From the NCBI RefSeq assembly GCF_030433435.1, contig NZ_JANRHH010000031.1:104658-168657 (forward strand): a stretch of 64,000 bases of DNA, read 5' to 3'. Of the stretch, positions 54,032 through 62,826 are shown one piece after another. The first letter of the stretch is position 1, and the number at the start of each line of letters is the position of its first letter. The notes beneath the pieces were generated by a model that was not told the origin of the DNA, ran no database searches, and saw nothing but the letters and a program-made list of their open reading frames with translations. The position numbers and the translations under genes are program-made. The stretch is from Polycladomyces subterraneus (GTDB lineage: Bacteria; Bacillota; Bacilli; Thermoactinomycetales; JIR-001).

Positions 54032-54943
54032 ATGGAACCGGTCATTGTTGTGGAACATTTGCACAAACGCTACCGAAATGTCCATGCCGTCAACGATGTG
54101 AGCTTTTCGGTGAATATGGGCGAAATCTACGGAATCTTGGGACCAAACGGGGCGGGTAAAACGACGACGATTGAAATGTTGGAAGGATTGAGGAAGCGGG
54201 ATGAGGGAACGATTCGTATTCTCGGGTTAGACCCGGATACGCATCCATACGAATTGCGGGAACGCATCGGAATCCAGTTCCAGTCCACGTCGGTACAGGA
54301 ACGGATGAAAGTGAAAGAGGCCCTTCAATTGTTTTCTTCCTTCTACAGAAATAGGCGGGAAATCGACCCGATTGTCAACGCATTGGGCTTGGAACCGTAC
54401 CTGGATACACCCTTCGGACAGCTGTCCGGCGGTTGGAAACAACGGGTCACGCTCGCGCTCGCCACAATTCATGATCCGGCAATTGTCTTTCTCGATGAAC
54501 CCAGCGCCGGATTGGATCCGCACGCCCGGCGGGAATTGTGGGAACTCATTCTCCAGCTGCGCAAAGAAGGAAAAACGATTGTCCTTACCACCCATTACAT
54601 GGAAGAAGCGGAACGCTTGTGCGACCGGGTGGCGATGTTTCACAAAGGACGGATCCTCGCTGTGGACAAGCCGCAAAGACTGGTGGCCACATGGGGCAAA
54701 GTCCGTTATCTGCATGTCGAATCGTTTGAGGCGGACGAACAGCGGCTGCGTATGCTGCCGGGAGTGTCCGAAGTGAAACGGGACGGACATGTGTATCACG
54801 TGTTTGCCCGGGATTTGCAATCGGCCGCATTGCATCTGTTCCGGTTAGCGGACGAGGAAGGATGGATCATTCGTTCTTTCCGCTTTGAAACGGGGAGTTT
54901 GGAGGATTTGTTCATTTCTCTGGTGAAGGAGGAATCCGCATGA
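54032..54943 (+). CDS. ABC transporter ATP-binding protein
   Basis: Cytoplasmic ATPase of 303 residues with an exporter-type C-terminal extension. Walker A GPNGAGKTT near residue 38, signature LSGGWKQRVTLA near 133, Walker B IVFLDEPSAGLDPHARREL near 153 and H-loop LTTHYMEEAE near 188 are intact. ATG 54032 follows AAAGGAG. It overlaps the permease gene by ATGA. The pair looks like a drug or antibiotic exporter, possibly regulated by the nearby PadR. Confidence 0.93.
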   Translation: MEPVIVVEHLHKRYRNVHAVNDVSFSVNMGEIYGILGPNGAGKTTTIEMLEGLRKRDEGTIRILGLDPDTHPYELRERIGIQFQSTSVQERMKVKEALQLFSSFYRNRREIDPIVNALGLEPYLDTPFGQLSGGWKQRVTLALATIHDPAIVFLDEPSAGLDPHARRELWELILQLRKEGKTIVLTTHYMEEAERLCDRVAMFHKGRILAVDKPQRLVATWGKVRYLHVESFEADEQRLRMLPGVSEVKRDGHVYHVFARDLQSAALHLFRLADEEGWIIRSFRFETGSLEDLFISLVKEESA

Positions 54944-55681
54944 ACGCACTCGGCAGATTGACTTGGATGGAAATGAAGTTGTTTTTCCGGGAAAAGCAGG
55001 CTGTCTTCTGGACGTTTCTCTTTCCCCGTCCTGATGATCTGGCTGTTCGGCTCCATGTTCGGCAACAAAAAGATGCCGGGAGGATGGAGTTACAGTGACA
55101 TGTACATCCCTTCCTGGATTGCGGTCAATTTGCTGACAACTGCGCTTTTCACCATCGGAACGGTGTTGGCGGCATACCGGGAGCAGGGAGTTCTACGTCG
55201 GTACCAGGCCACCCCTGTCCACTCCTGGATGGTATTGGGGGCCTATATGTTGTATGGTACCCTTATCTTTCTCATCAGTGCGGTCGTCATCGTGGTGTTC
55301 GGTTGGTCGGTGTACCATTTGGACGCACCCAAATACCCTTTGAGTGTCATCACCGGGTTGCTGTTGTCGATCTTGGCACTGCTCCCGTTCGGATTATTCC
55401 TCACTTCCCTGGCGAAAAACAGTCGGACAGCCACAGCGATCAGTTCCCTGTTTTTGAATTTGATGCTGTTTTTGTCGGGGGCCACGTTTCCTCTCGAGAT
55501 GATGCCTTCCATCCTGCAAAAGGCGGCCAAGATTTTGCCGCTCTACTATGTGGTCGACCTGCTTCGCCGAACATGGAATGAGTCATCCATCTGGGATTGC
55601 GGTCGTGATGTAACCGTATTGATCGGGATCGCTGCGGCATCCATCGTCTTGTCAATCCGATTCTTCCGATGGGGGGATTGA
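54940..55681 (+). pseudogene. ABC-2 type permease, frameshifted near its start
   Basis: Partner permease of the preceding ATPase, about 246 residues when joined. The frame from ATG 54940 (MNALGRLTWMEMKLFFREK) continues to about 55026; the body from MIWLFGSMFGNKKMPGG lies in another frame. Removing one C from the CCCC at 55024-55027 joins them as FLFPVLMIWLFG, the normal first helix of the family. Five or six membrane helices follow, with LSGATFPLEMMPSILQ as the family loop. Either a true mutation or a sequencing error. Confidence 0.85.
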
Positions 55682-55786
55682 AAAACACAAGTTGTAGTAT
55701 TGGTCAAAAAATCATTATACAAGGTATAGTGTTTGAATAGATCTTCCGCGATCGATTTTTCGTCTGTTTTTGACGGATGAAGAGGT

Positions 55787-55816
55787 TGGACAATTGGAAA
55801 ACCGGTAAGATACAAT
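55787..55816 (+). promoter_or_regulatory. Promoter of the riboswitch-nrdAB transcript
   Basis: TGGACA (55787-55792), an 18-bp spacer and TACAAT (55811-55816). Transcription would begin near 55823, just before the aptamer. The segment 55682-55786 shows nothing else certain. Confidence 0.5.
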
Positions 55817-55844
55817 GGACCTACTTTTGGACAACGACATACCG

Positions 55845-56062
55845 TGGGAAAAGGTGGAGTGGATTGTCCACTCTCGAAGAGGGAAGCCGGTGAAAATCCG
55901 GCGCGGTCCCGCCACTGTGAATGGGGAGCCGGGCCGTATGTCACTGTCGAAAGACGGGAAGACACGGCCATCAGGGGGCAGTATGTCAGGTCAATTCTCA
56001 GATCGATCAACTAGCAGCCCCCAATGCGATGATCCATGAGCCAGGAGACCTGCCTTTTCCGA
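55845..56062 (+). ncRNA. Cobalamin riboswitch aptamer
   Basis: Conserved B12-element blocks occur in order: GGGAAGCCGGTGAAAATCC, GCGCGGTCCCGCCACTGTGA, the GGGAAGAC segment, and 3' GAGCCAGGAGACCTGCC. The closing stem P1 is explicit: GGAAAAGGTGG (55847-55857) pairs with CTGCCTTTTCC (56050-56060). It binds adenosylcobalamin or a related corrinoid. It stands in front of class I ribonucleotide reductase, as described for nrdAB in Streptomyces. Confidence 0.95.
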
Positions 56063-56085
56063 CAACACCGTTGACCTACGAGGAT

Positions 56086-56210
56086 AGGGAGGTGTTTGAT
56101 GTGCCGCGTGTCGCGATCGGTACGATCGGCTTATGCGGGTCGTGCCGTTTTTGTGTTCACGGTTGGATTAGTGCCCCCATCAAACACTTCCCTTGAAAGG
56201 GAAGTTTTTT
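56086..56210 (+). terminator. Riboswitch expression platform: antiterminator and intrinsic terminator
   Basis: Terminator: ACTTCCC (56186-56192), loop TTGAAA, GGGAAGT (56199-56205), then a T-run to 56210. Antiterminator: AGGGAGGTGTTTGATG (56086-56101) is complementary over 16 bases, with one G-U, to CATCAAACACTTCCCT (56178-56193), which includes the terminator's left arm. The two structures exclude each other, so corrinoid binding should favour termination before nrdA. Confidence 0.85.
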
Positions 56211-56263
56211 ATTTGTCCGCATCTGAAATGGGAAAGGGTGCTTGTAGATGGAACAAGTAGAAG
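56099..56263 (+). CDS. Possible leader peptide spanning the terminator
   Basis: An ATG at 56099 behind GGGAGGTG opens a 54-codon frame (begins MCRVSRSVRS) that runs through the terminator and overlaps the nrdA start. Its ribosome binding site is part of the antiterminator strand. It may be incidental; no homology is recognised. Confidence 0.3.
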
Positions 56264-58461
56264 TAAAAAAAGAGACGGACTGGGAGTCGCTCGTTCGCTC
56301 GGTCTGCGAAGAGACGGGAAATCTTGATGCCCATTCACTGATCGTCGCTGCCAAGGCGCAGCTGCGGGAAGGCATGACGGACCGAGAAGTTTTGCGGACA
56401 TTGGCACATACGGCGGTAGAACAAACCAGCGTCGATCAACCGGGTTGGCAGTTTGTCGCAGCCCGTTTGCTGGCGGAGGAATTGTATCGTACGGCAGCGC
56501 ACAACCGGGGATATGATCGCGAGCAGGGAACGTACGGGGATTTTTACGATCTGCTTCAACAGTTGACGGCGAAAGGGTTGTATGGTTCCTATCTGCTGGA
56601 ACATTACACTGAGGCGGAAATCCGCGAACTGGAAGTTTCCATCCGTCCGGAGCGGGATCAGTTGTTTCATTACATCGGATTGAAGATTCTGGCGGACCGG
56701 TATCTCGTGCGGAATTATGACGGTGCGGTAATGGAGTTGCCGCAGGAACGATTCATGGTGATCGCCATGCATCTGGCGATGAAGGAACTGGACCGGTTGA
56801 CGTGGGCCAAACGGATGTACGACGTGTTGTCCCGTTTGGAGGTCACGGTGGCGACACCGACGATGAGCAATGCGGGGCGACCGTTGCACCAGCTCTCTTC
56901 CTGTTTCATCGATACCGTCGACGATTCGCTGTGGTCTATTTACAATACCAACACCGCTACCGCCCAGGTGTCCAAACACGGTGGCGGTGTGGGCATCTAT
57001 CTGGGAAAGGTGCGGTCCAAGGGGTCCAAAATTCGCGGGCACAAAGGCGCTTCCGGCGGTGTCATCCCCTGGGTGCGTAATTTCAACAACACTGCCGTAG
57101 CGGTGGATCAACTGGGTGTGCGTAAAGGGGCATTCGCCATCTATCTGGATGTGTGGCATGCAGACATCCTGGACTTTTTGAACCTGAAGACCAACAACGG
57201 TGACGACCGTTTAAAAGCGCACGATATCTTCCCCTGTGTATGCATCCCCGATCTGTTTATGCGACGGGTGAAGGAACGGGGTATGTGGTACCTGTTCGAC
57301 CCGCATGAAGTGCGTGAGGTGATGGGATTCAGCTTGGAAGACGCCTGGGGAGAGGAGTTTGAACGGCGGTATGAGGCGTGTGTCAATCACCCGGAACTGA
57401 GCCATAAGGAAATCCCGGCGATTGAAGTGATGAAGCGTATCATGGTGAGCGCCTATGAAACCGGGACGCCGTTTCTGTTCTTCCGCGATACAGTCAACCG
57501 ACTCAATCCCAATAAACACAAGGGAATGATCTATTCTTCCAACTTGTGCACGGAGATTTGCCAAAACATGTCCCCCACCGAGCTGATCAGCGAGGAGTTG
57601 GAGGACGGTGTCATCGTCACCAAGCAAAAACCGGGGGACTTTGTCGTCTGCAACCTGTCGTCCATCAATTTGGGACGAATCACGTCCCTGGAGGATTTGA
57701 CGCGCATCATCCCGATCCAGATGCGCATGCTCGACAATGTGATTGACCTCAATCTGTATCCGGTGAAACAGGCGGAAGTGACCAACCGCAGGTACCGGGC
57801 CGTCGGATTGGGTACGAGCGGATACCATCAATACCTGGCACAAAAAGGGATCGATTGGGAATCGGAAGAACATCTGGCCGAAGCGGATCGGTTGTTTGAG
57901 GAGATTGCCTATCAGACGATCCGGGCCTCTATGGAGCTGGCCAAGGAAAAAGGAGCGTATCCGGCGTTTGAAGGAAGCGAGTGGCAGACTGGCGCGTTCT
58001 TTGACCGGCGCGGCTACACCGGAGAGCGTTGGCAAACACTGCGGGAGGAAGTGAGCCGATACGGGGTGCGCAATGCTTGGATGATTGCCGTCGCACCGAC
58101 GGGGTCCACCTCGCTCATCGCCGGTTCGACTGCCGGGATCGATCCGGTGTATGCCAAGTTTTTTGTCGAGGAGAAACGGGGAGCGCTGATTCCGCAGACC
58201 GCCCCCAATCTCTCGGAGAAAACCTTCTGGTATTACAAAGAGGCGCACCGGATCGACCAGATGTGGAGCATTCGCGCTGCCGGCATTCGTCAACGCCACA
58301 TCGACCAGTCGCAGTCGTTCAATCTGTTTATCACGCCGGACACCAACGCCAAGGCATTTTTGTCCATGTATCTGGCCGCATGGGAAAACGGGCTGAAAAC
58401 CGTCTACTATGTGCGCAATCAATCGTTGGAAGTAGAAGAATGCGTCAGCTGTTCGTCCTAA
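56248..58461 (+). CDS. nrdA: Class I ribonucleoside-diphosphate reductase, alpha subunit
   Basis: Catalytic subunit of 737 residues. Active-site features are complete: the Cys in HQLSSCFIDT (near 218), the Asn-X-Cys-X-Glu in SNLCTEICQ (near 432), the partner Cys in FVVCNLSSINL, the Tyr pair in KTVYYVRN for radical transfer and the terminal redox pair in EECVSCSS. The helical part of an ATP-cone is present, but the usual N-terminal VxKRDG hairpin is absent. Control is by the cobalamin riboswitch upstream, implying a B12-dependent reductase elsewhere in the genome. The ribosome binding site GGGAAAGGG precedes ATG 56248. Confidence 0.96.
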   Translation: MEQVEVKKETDWESLVRSVCEETGNLDAHSLIVAAKAQLREGMTDREVLRTLAHTAVEQTSVDQPGWQFVAARLLAEELYRTAAHNRGYDREQGTYGDFYDLLQQLTAKGLYGSYLLEHYTEAEIRELEVSIRPERDQLFHYIGLKILADRYLVRNYDGAVMELPQERFMVIAMHLAMKELDRLTWAKRMYDVLSRLEVTVATPTMSNAGRPLHQLSSCFIDTVDDSLWSIYNTNTATAQVSKHGGGVGIYLGKVRSKGSKIRGHKGASGGVIPWVRNFNNTAVAVDQLGVRKGAFAIYLDVWHADILDFLNLKTNNGDDRLKAHDIFPCVCIPDLFMRRVKERGMWYLFDPHEVREVMGFSLEDAWGEEFERRYEACVNHPELSHKEIPAIEVMKRIMVSAYETGTPFLFFRDTVNRLNPNKHKGMIYSSNLCTEICQNMSPTELISEELEDGVIVTKQKPGDFVVCNLSSINLGRITSLEDLTRIIPIQMRMLDNVIDLNLYPVKQAEVTNRRYRAVGLGTSGYHQYLAQKGIDWESEEHLAEADRLFEEIAYQTIRASMELAKEKGAYPAFEGSEWQTGAFFDRRGYTGERWQTLREEVSRYGVRNAWMIAVAPTGSTSLIAGSTAGIDPVYAKFFVEEKRGALIPQTAPNLSEKTFWYYKEAHRIDQMWSIRAAGIRQRHIDQSQSFNLFITPDTNAKAFLSMYLAAWENGLKTVYYVRNQSLEVEECVSCSS

Positions 58462-58521
58462 AGTGTGTCCCAACCCTGAGACTTCGGGTGGATCGATTTT
58501 GCTCGGATGAGTGACAAAGGG

Positions 58522-58572
58522 GTGTCTGGTCATTCCGTAAGGGAGCAATGTGGACAGTGTTCACCAGACACA
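58522..58572 (+). repeat. Inverted repeat between nrdA and nrdB, related to the dispersed repeats
   Basis: GTGTCTGGT (58522-58530) pairs with ACCAGACAC (58564-58572), and GTGTCTGGTCATTC is shared exactly with 43411-43424. It may be an element end, and as a hairpin could reduce read-through into nrdB. Confidence 0.45.
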
Positions 58573-58617
58573 CCCTAATCCTGCTCTACTTTTGCTCAAT
58601 TGGTAGGAGGAAAGAGA

Positions 58618-59652
58618 ATGGAGAAACTGCAACGAAAAAAAATTTTCAACGAACACGGTCAACGCGGCACCCAGCGCATGATCAACGGCAACACCACCAA
58701 TCTGCGGGAATGGAACCGGATCAAGTACGATTGGGCGTACAAAATGTATCGCACGATGCTGAACAACTTCTGGATTCCCGAGGAGATTTCGCTGACCGGT
58801 GACGCCAAACAATTCGAGGAGCTGACACCGGCCGAGCGGCGTGCTTTTGACAAAACGATTTCGTTTCTCAACTTTTTGGATTCCATCCAGTGCGAGAACC
58901 TGCCCAACATCCGGGAGTACGTCACGGCACCGGAAGTGGCGTCACTGCTCAACATCCAGGCGTTCCAGGAAGAGATCCACGCCCAATCCTATAGCTATAT
59001 CCTGGATACCGTCTGTTCTCCACAGATGCGGGAGAACATCTATGACGAGTGGCGGAACGACGAACACCTGCTGCGTCGCAACCGATTCATCGCCGATCTT
59101 TATCGACAGTTTGTCGAACACCAGGACGACTGGCAGTTTGTCAAAACATGCATGGCCAACTTTTTGCTGGAGTCGCTCTACTTCTACAGCGGATTCACCT
59201 TCTTCTACACTTTGGCCCGGCAAGGGAAAATGACGGCCACAGCCACGATCATTAAATATATTCAACGGGATGAGCTGACCCACGTCGTGCTCTTCCAAAA
59301 CATGATGAAGGAGATGCAAAAGGAGAATCCGAACTTGTTCACGCCGGAACGGATCGAAGAGTTGCGTGACATGACCCGTACGGCCGTAGAGCATGAAATT
59401 CGGTGGGGGCAATACATCACCAACAACGAAATCGACGGGTTGAGCAATGAGCTGATTGAACGTTACATCAAATATTTAGCCAATGAGCGGATGAAACGAC
59501 TCGGCTTCGGCATTCTGTATCCGGAACAAACGGAACATCCCTTGCGCTGGGTGGAACATTTCTCCAACCTGAACCAAACCAAAACGGATTTCTTCGAACA
59601 AAAGGTGACCAATTATGCCAAAGCGGGCGGATTGGACTTCGGTGATTTGTGA
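58618..59652 (+). CDS. nrdB: Class I ribonucleoside-diphosphate reductase, beta subunit
   Basis: Radical-generating subunit of 344 residues. Metal ligands are in NFLDSIQ (Asp), QEEIHAQSYSY (Glu, His), LLESLYFYSGF (Glu) and RDELTHVVLF (Glu, His). The Tyr four residues after the first ligand His is the radical Tyr, so this is a tyrosyl-radical enzyme rather than an R2lox-type oxidase. ATG 58618 follows TAGGAGGAAAG. It shares the riboswitch-controlled transcript with nrdA. Confidence 0.95.
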   Translation: MEKLQRKKIFNEHGQRGTQRMINGNTTNLREWNRIKYDWAYKMYRTMLNNFWIPEEISLTGDAKQFEELTPAERRAFDKTISFLNFLDSIQCENLPNIREYVTAPEVASLLNIQAFQEEIHAQSYSYILDTVCSPQMRENIYDEWRNDEHLLRRNRFIADLYRQFVEHQDDWQFVKTCMANFLLESLYFYSGFTFFYTLARQGKMTATATIIKYIQRDELTHVVLFQNMMKEMQKENPNLFTPERIEELRDMTRTAVEHEIRWGQYITNNEIDGLSNELIERYIKYLANERMKRLGFGILYPEQTEHPLRWVEHFSNLNQTKTDFFEQKVTNYAKAGGLDFGDL

Positions 59653-59774
59653 TTTTCATTGATTTGGTGAAGAAAACATGGTGAAATGAAAAAGAGAATA
59701 ATCGCGTGTGGTTAAAAGCTTTTGTCAGTAGTCTCATGGTGTCTCCGTTACCATGGTGTAATGAACGGTTTTTC

Positions 59775-59800
59775 AGGCAGGGCATCGGGCCCTGCCTTTT
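59775..59800 (+). terminator. Terminator between nrdB and the cob operon
   Basis: AGGCAGGGC (59775-59783) and GCCCTGCCT (59789-59797) pair exactly around a short loop and are followed by TTTT. It ends nrdAB or attenuates cobD, whose start is 37 bp on. Confidence 0.75.
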
Positions 59801-59833
59801 GGCGAATGAACAAGGATTGAGGAGGGGATCAGT

Positions 59834-60964
59834 TTGTCCCGATTGGAACGATACGGTCATGGTGGCGACAGAGTGACGGCATCCGAGTTGTTCGGTCTTG
59901 ACCCTGATTCGTTCCTGGATTTCAGCGCCAATATCGTGCCTTTTGGTCCTCCGCCATCGGTGAAGCAGGCTTTGAAAGGCATACTGGAAACGGAAGGATT
60001 GCCGGTGATCACCCAGTATCCAGACCCTCGGTCGCGCAGGTTGAAGGCATTGTTGGCAGAGCGGCACAACCTGACGCCGACCCGGATCGCCATTGGCAAC
60101 GGTGCCGCCGAGTTGATCGAGCTGATTCTGGATGTGGTGCGACCGTCAGTTGTCGGGATCGTGTATCCTGCATTCTCGGCTTATACCAGCAGTGCCAAAA
60201 AGCGTGACATCGAGATTGTCCCGCTATATGGGGAGGAAGAGAGTCATTTTTTGCCGCCGGTGGAACGCCTTTGCGAACTGGTGCGCAAAACGGATCTGGT
60301 GTTTCTGGGCTATCCCAACAATCCGACCGGACTTTGCATCTCTTTTGACGAACTGAAACAGGTGGCCAAAGAGGCGATACGTTGCCAGACGGTACTGGTG
60401 GTGGATGAGGCATTTCTCGATTTCATTCCCGACGGGGAGCGCATGTCGTTGATTGGCCAGATCGAATCGTACCCGAGCGTGATCCTGCTCCGCTCTCTCA
60501 CCAAATTCCATGCGTTGGCAGGGGTTCGTCTCGGCTATGCGGTGGCCAGTCCCAAGTGGGTCAAACGATTGGAACAACGTCAGGTTCCATGGAGCGTCAA
60601 TGCGGTCGCACAGGTGCTCGGCGAAGCGGCCCTTCAGGATCAGGAGTACGAACAGAGGGTGCGTGAATGGGTGCAGCAGGCGCGGATGTCTTTGCGCATG
60701 CAGTTGAGCCGGATCCCGGGGTTGAAAGTGTACCCGAGCGAAACCAACTACCTCCTGGTTCGTCTCGAACGGGAGGGAAAAACTGCGGCATGGTTGCAGG
60801 AACAACTGGGACAGCAGGGGATTCTGATTCGCAACTGTGCTGATTACCCCGGACTGGACGAGCGTTATTTCCGCGTGGCCGTGCGGACCGACGAAGACCA
60901 TGAACGGTTGGTGAAGGTCCTGAAACAATGTTTAGATGAGGATGAGGAGGCGGCTTCTTCGTGA
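59834..60964 (+). CDS. cobD: L-threonine-O-3-phosphate decarboxylase
   Basis: PLP enzyme of 376 residues making aminopropanol phosphate for the corrin side chain. The N-terminus YGHGGD...LDFSANIVPFG is characteristic, followed by YPNNPTG near residue 160, VVDEAFLDF near 190 and the PLP lysine in LRSLTKFHALAGVRLGY near 220. TTG 59834 lies behind GAGGAGGGG. The four cob genes here are tightly coupled, with 4-bp overlaps for the first three. Confidence 0.93.
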   Translation: MSRLERYGHGGDRVTASELFGLDPDSFLDFSANIVPFGPPPSVKQALKGILETEGLPVITQYPDPRSRRLKALLAERHNLTPTRIAIGNGAAELIELILDVVRPSVVGIVYPAFSAYTSSAKKRDIEIVPLYGEEESHFLPPVERLCELVRKTDLVFLGYPNNPTGLCISFDELKQVAKEAIRCQTVLVVDEAFLDFIPDGERMSLIGQIESYPSVILLRSLTKFHALAGVRLGYAVASPKWVKRLEQRQVPWSVNAVAQVLGEAALQDQEYEQRVREWVQQARMSLRMQLSRIPGLKVYPSETNYLLVRLEREGKTAAWLQEQLGQQGILIRNCADYPGLDERYFRVAVRTDEDHERLVKVLKQCLDEDEEAASS

Positions 60965-61500
60965 GCGTGGTGATGGTGACCGGCGGAGTTCGTTCCGGAA
61001 AAAGCGCCTTCGCGGAAGAAATTTGTCGGTCGTGGGGAGGACGTGTCCTCTACGTTGCCACGGGTGGAACTCCCCGGGATGAAGAGATGCGGGCGAGAGT
61101 GGAGCTTCACCGCCAACGTCGTCCGCATGATTGGGGATTGATCGAGGAGCCGCTGGAACCGCAAAAATGGCTGTCCCATCCCGAACCCTACGACATCGTG
61201 CTGATCGACTCCCTTTCCGCATGGGTGGCCAACCGGGTGATGAATGTCGACGAATCAGACCGGGAGCAATTTCGCCGATTGCCTGAAGAGTTGGAAACGG
61301 AATGGCACCGGCTCCTTCCCTGTTTTGGCCGACAAAAAACGGTGATCGTCACCGATGAAACGGGGTTGGGCGGTGTGGCCCTGTCACCGATGGGGCGGTT
61401 GTTTCAGGAAACGTTGGGGAGAGTCAACCAACTCACGGCCCGATTCGCCGATGAAGTGTGGATGGTGGTTTCGGGGATTCCCTGGAGGTTGAAAGGATGA
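60961..61500 (+). CDS. cobU: Adenosylcobinamide kinase / guanylyltransferase
   Basis: Bifunctional P-loop enzyme of 179 residues that phosphorylates and guanylylates adenosylcobinamide. The Walker A motif is TGGVRSGKSAFAEE at the N-terminus, with the guanylylation His in VELHRQRRP near residue 55 and VLIDSLSAWVANR as the Walker B region. GTG 60961 overlaps the cobD stop, and its own stop overlaps cobS. Confidence 0.94.
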   Translation: MSVVMVTGGVRSGKSAFAEEICRSWGGRVLYVATGGTPRDEEMRARVELHRQRRPHDWGLIEEPLEPQKWLSHPEPYDIVLIDSLSAWVANRVMNVDESDREQFRRLPEELETEWHRLLPCFGRQKTVIVTDETGLGGVALSPMGRLFQETLGRVNQLTARFADEVWMVVSGIPWRLKG

Positions 61501-62225
61501 GAGGGTTTTGGTCCGCATTGGCCTTTATGACACGTATTCCAGTCCCCGCCCGTTGGCTGCATTCGGACGGATGGAGAAGCAGTTCTGGGTTCTACCCTGC
61601 GGTGGGCGGTGTGATTGGGTTGTGCCTCGCCGGGTTCAATTGGTTGACGGAGCCTTGGCTGCCGCCTTGGATTCGCACCGTACTGGTCGTGGGGGTGTGG
61701 GTACGACTGACGGGAGGCCTTCATCTGGACGGATTGATGGATACGGCGGACGGGATGGGGGCCAACCGGGACCGGGAACAAACCTTGGCCATCATGAAGG
61801 ACAGCCGGGTCGGGGCGATGGGCGTTTTGGCAGCATTGTTTGTGATATTGGTGAAAATGGCGGCGGTACATGATATGGGAATTCACGCCACTGTTGCGCT
61901 GTTTTCCGCCCCCGTGGCCGGTAGGATGGCGATCCTGTCGGCCTTATATTTCTGGCCTTATGTTCGGCAGGACGGGATTGGTTCCCAGTTAAAAGCGTCG
62001 CTAACAGGGTGGCAGATGGCCGGGGCGTGGGCTTTCGGCATCATCCTGCTCGCAGTGGCAGGCGGAGGGTTTGCCATGTTGCCGTTGATAGTCACCCTGG
62101 TGGTGACGGTATGGATGGCCTGGCGGGTGATCCGCAGGGTCGGTGGATTAACGGGAGACGTGTACGGCGCGATCGTGGAAGTGACGGAGGCGGCGGTGTT
62201 GGTCGCTTTTTGTGTGTGGAGGTGA
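61497..62225 (+). CDS. cobS: Adenosylcobinamide-GDP ribazoletransferase (cobalamin synthase)
   Basis: Integral membrane enzyme of 242 residues joining alpha-ribazole phosphate to adenosylcobinamide-GDP. The LHLDGLMDTADGMGANRDREQTL region near residue 78 holds the conserved Asp motif, followed by MKDSRVGAMGVLA. About six membrane helices are seen. ATG 61497 overlaps the cobU stop (ATGA). Confidence 0.94.
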   Translation: MRGFWSALAFMTRIPVPARWLHSDGWRSSSGFYPAVGGVIGLCLAGFNWLTEPWLPPWIRTVLVVGVWVRLTGGLHLDGLMDTADGMGANRDREQTLAIMKDSRVGAMGVLAALFVILVKMAAVHDMGIHATVALFSAPVAGRMAILSALYFWPYVRQDGIGSQLKASLTGWQMAGAWAFGIILLAVAGGGFAMLPLIVTLVVTVWMAWRVIRRVGGLTGDVYGAIVEVTEAAVLVAFCVWR

Positions 62226-62229
62226 GGGT

Positions 62230-62826
62230 GTGCGGCTGATCTGGGTGCGTCACGGAGAGACGGAGGGCAACCGGCAAAGACGGTATGTCGGCCATTGGGA
62301 TGATCCGCTCAATGAACGGGGGAGACAACAGGCGCGTAAGGTGGCGGAGCGGCTGTCACGCGAACCGGTGTCGGCGATCTACACCAGTGATTTGTGCCGA
62401 GCCGAAGAAACAGCTTCAGTGATTGCCGCCCATCACCCGTCCGTACCGGTTCAGGTAACCCCCTTGTTACGGGAATGTGCCTTCGGAGAATGGGAAGGGC
62501 GAACGTACGATGAGATTGCGGCGAATGGAGAGATGCATTTGCAGCGCTGGTATGATGATCCCTGGTGTGTGTCACCGCCCGGCGGCGAATGTTTGCAGGA
62601 AATGGAACAACGCATAAGTTTATGGCTAGAAGCATTGGCCGTTCGCCATGGAAGCGGGGATACGGTAGTGGCGGTTGCCCACACAGGCCCGATTCGCCTG
62701 TTTCATGCCAAGTGGGTGAAACGGAATCCGCGTGAACTGTGGGATTTTTCCCTGCCGCACGGTGAAGTATGGGCGGTACGCCGAAGGGGAGACGGGTGGG
62801 AGGTAGAACCATGGAACCCGTCATGA
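62230..62826 (+). CDS. cobC: Histidine phosphatase family protein, probable alpha-ribazole phosphatase
   Basis: A 198-residue phosphoglycerate-mutase-like phosphatase. The catalytic RHGETEGN lies at residues 8-15, the second Arg in LCRAEETA, and the late catalytic His in VAVAHTGPIRL. Position after cobS indicates the role of removing the 5'-phosphate of alpha-ribazole or cobalamin phosphate. GTG 62230 follows GGAGGTGAGG. Confidence 0.85.
   Translation: MRLIWVRHGETEGNRQRRYVGHWDDPLNERGRQQARKVAERLSREPVSAIYTSDLCRAEETASVIAAHHPSVPVQVTPLLRECAFGEWEGRTYDEIAANGEMHLQRWYDDPWCVSPPGGECLQEMEQRISLWLEALAVRHGSGDTVVAVAHTGPIRLFHAKWVKRNPRELWDFSLPHGEVWAVRRRGDGWEVEPWNPS

Noticed and set aside
53802..54032. A 76-codon frame before the ABC ATPase
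   Set aside because: No ribosome binding site, contains a hairpin and matches nothing recognisable.
58618..59652. nrdB as an R2-like ligand-binding oxidase
   Set aside because: The radical Tyr position and standard NrdB ligands are intact, and it follows nrdA directly.
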